From an uncultured Solobacterium sp. (GTDB lineage Bacteria > Bacillota_I > Bacilli_A > Erysipelotrichales > Erysipelotrichaceae), in the NCBI GenBank assembly GCA_927911475.1, contig CAKMPP010000037.1, positions 1-7,067 of the forward strand: 7,067 bases of DNA, in the 5' to 3' direction. The notes beneath the pieces were generated by a model. The model was not told the DNA's origin and did no database searches. It was given only the letters and a program-made list of their open reading frames with translations. The position numbers and the translations under genes were made by a program. Below, in pieces: positions 5,540 through 7,067 of the stretch (position 1 is its first letter; each line of letters starts with the position of its first letter).

Positions 5540-6849
5540 ATGAGCCTACAAGCATGGAGAGATGAATTTGCAAATAAGAATGTGGTGATATGGGGTTATG
5601 GCCGAGAAGGACAAGCTTCATATCGTTTGATTCGACGTTTACTTCCTGAGCAGAATTTAACAATTGTAGAATCAAAAGCTGGTCTATCTCTAGAGAAGGC
5701 AAAGGCTGATACGATTCATACATCCTGTCTATGCGAGGCGGATGTTGATTTAAATAGTTTTGATTTAATTCTAAAGTCACCTGGTATTGTGATTCCTGAC
5801 TGTATTGATGTGAGTAAGATTACAGGGGAAGCAGAATTATTTATAAAACATTATCGTGACCATATTGTTGGAATTACTGGTACAAGGGTAAGTCCACAAC
5901 AACATCGCTTGTGGCTGCACTATTAAAAGAGAAGTATCAAGTATGCTTAGTTGGCAATATCGGCATTCCTTGTTTTGAAGCGATTGATGAGATGGAAGCA
6001 GGGGCTTACGCTGCTCTTGAATTATCTTGTCATCAACTTGAAGTCTGTCGTTATTCGCCTCAATACGCTATCTTCTTAAATCTTTATGAAGAACACTTAG
6101 ACCATTACGGAACAATGGAGAAGTATGGTATAGCGAAATCTCATATTTTTACAAATCAGATTCAAGGCGATACAGTGATCATGCATGAAGAGATGAAAGA
6201 ATTCATCAAGTTATCGTTAAATACGCCTTACTTAATTGGTAAGGATATCACAGCGCATGGTACAACAATATGTATTCCGGGACATCAACTAGACGCATCT
6301 AGTGCGAAGTTAATTGGTGAACATAATTATCGTAATCTTGCGGTTGCGTACTTTATCGCTAATAAGTTAGGTGTAAGTGATGAAAGTGTTATGAAGGCAA
6401 TTGCAAGTTTTAGACCACTGGCACATCGTTTGGAAGACTTAGGAGAATATAAAGAAATTCGTTTTATCAACGATTCTATTTCCACGATTGGCCAATCTTG
6501 TATACAAGCATTAGAGTCAATTGAGAATGTGGATACTGTACTTGTAGGTGGAATGGATCGTGGTATTGAATATGATGAAGTAGAAGACTACTTACATGCA
6601 CGCAAGGATGTCCAGGTCATCTTTATGTATGCCACAGGAAAGCGTATCTATTCTGAAATGGAACAGAAAGGCTTACTAAGACCTGGACTATATCAAGTAG
6701 AAAATCTGGAAGAGGCTGTTGCTTTAGCAAAGAAACTAACGCGTCCTCATCATGCAAGTGTCTTATCTCCAGCCGCAAGTTCTTATGATCATTTCAAGAA
6801 CTTCGAACATCGTGGAGATGTATTTAGAAAGTTGGCATTTGAAGAATGA
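5540..6849 (+). pseudogene. murD: MurD-type UDP-N-acetylmuramoyl-L-alanine--glutamate ligase, broken by a 1-base frameshift
   Basis: MurD ligases add glutamate to UDP-MurNAc-L-Ala in the cytoplasm, using ATP. As read, the first frame stops at 5926, ending GTRVSPQQHRLWLHY, and the rest continues in another frame. Adding one A at about 5884 restores GITGTKGKSTTTSLVAALLKEK and a single 436-residue protein, a normal MurD length. In the restored protein the order is an N-terminal UDP-binding domain with VVIWGYGREGQAS, a GEAELF segment, the P-loop GTKGKST at 114-120, ELSCHQLE with E161, EEHLDHY with H186, the K200 equivalent of the carbamylated lysine, GEHNYRN, HRLED, DSIST at 312-316, GGMDRG with R341, and SPAASSYDHFKNFEHRG. 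The usual MurD signatures DSKATN and GGxxK are changed, which may mark a MurD2-like branch. The GTG at 5911 is not a true start. The stop overlaps the recJ start. Confidence 0.88.
5882..5889 (+). other. Frameshift site inside the Mur ligase P-loop
   Basis: The bases ACAAGGGT should read ACAAAGGGT to encode T-K-G in GTKGKST. The P-loop lysine and serine codons are intact in the second frame (AAG at 5890-5892, TCC at 5893-5895), so only one base of the A run is lacking. Confidence 0.88.
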
Positions 6850-7067
6850 AGTATAACGTTATTGATGTAGACGCAGCTAGTCTACAAGAAAAATATCATA
6901 TTGGTCTTTTGAGTGCGAAACTATTAAAGGCTTCATCTTTAGATGAGGAGGCTATTAATGAGTTATTTACTACAGAGACTGTACTAACAACTAGTAAGGC
7001 AGATTGTATTCAAAAGTGTTGTAAACGTCTATTACAGGCGAAAGATAATAATGAAAAAGTCATGATT
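6846..7067 (+). CDS. recJ: Single-stranded-DNA-specific exonuclease RecJ (N-terminal part)
   Basis: The first 74 codons are visible and the frame is open to the window end. RecJ degrades single-stranded DNA 5' to 3' in recombination and repair. The N-terminal segment has the family's usual form: a short lead, then GLLSAKLLKASSLDEEAINELF, matching the 'all/any site, eeI..FL' region, and a helix IQKCCKRLLQAKDNNEKVMI that in RecJ runs directly into the GDYDxDG catalytic motif, which would fall just past the end of the window. The ATG overlaps the ligase stop as ATGA (4 bases), so translation is probably coupled, and no strong ribosome binding site is visible. recJ downstream of secDF is also the Bacillus arrangement. 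The diagnostic DHH motifs are out of view, so the call rests on this N-terminal pattern and on context. Confidence 0.75.
   Translation, partial: MKYNVIDVDAASLQEKYHIGLLSAKLLKASSLDEEAINELFTTETVLTTSKADCIQKCCKRLLQAKDNNEKVMI

Noticed and set aside
5911..6849. A separate 312-residue Mur ligase gene starting at the GTG at 5911
   Set aside because: The codon is an internal valine of the P-loop helix. The frame continues upstream through K-S-T-T-T-S-L, and the two parts together make one full MurD-type protein.

Overview
The window looks like an ordinary chromosomal segment from a low-GC Firmicute. The gene content and order, a PASTA-type penicillin-binding protein next to mraY and then a ComN-like gene, a fused secDF and recJ, together with the atypical FPYTPIHYAF end of MraY, suggest Erysipelotrichia or a close relative. 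That placement is inference from memory of family sequences, not a search. All genes are on the plus strand, most start at strong AGGAGG-type ribosome binding sites, and I see no tRNA, rRNA, CRISPR array or mobile element.

Bases 1-2028 are the tail of a division/cell-wall cluster. They hold the C-terminal part of a class B PBP (transpeptidase KTGT box and two PASTA repeats), then mraY, closed by a clear intrinsic terminator. Bases 2029-2226 are a non-coding regulatory region with an extended -10 promoter and three copies of an ATTCAAA-type element, two of them forming an inverted repeat. Bases 2227-4850 are a two-gene unit: a small ComN-like protein translationally close to a fused SecDF, ended by a 9-bp GC-rich hairpin. 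Bases 4861-7067 carry a HAD-family phosphatase, a MurD-type Mur ligase and the first 74 codons of a RecJ-like exonuclease. The ligase and recJ overlap by 4 bases.

Functionally, MraY makes lipid I, the PBP cross-links peptidoglycan outside the membrane, and the Mur ligase extends UDP-MurNAc-L-Ala in the cytoplasm. SecDF uses the proton gradient to help SecYEG-dependent export. The secDF-to-recJ neighbourhood resembles that of Bacillus, with a phosphatase and a Mur ligase inserted between them.

The most striking feature is a pair of reading-frame breaks, each explained by one missing A. One destroys the ATP-binding P-loop of the Mur ligase, and the other scrambles the last residues of SecDF so that its apparent stop codon falls in the terminator hairpin. 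Both are more likely sequencing or assembly errors than real mutations. Other points worth attention are the non-canonical MurD signatures (DSIST and MDRG), the HYA triplet in MraY instead of HHH, and the repeat-rich leader before the ComN-like gene. I did not find a convincing new multi-gene system.
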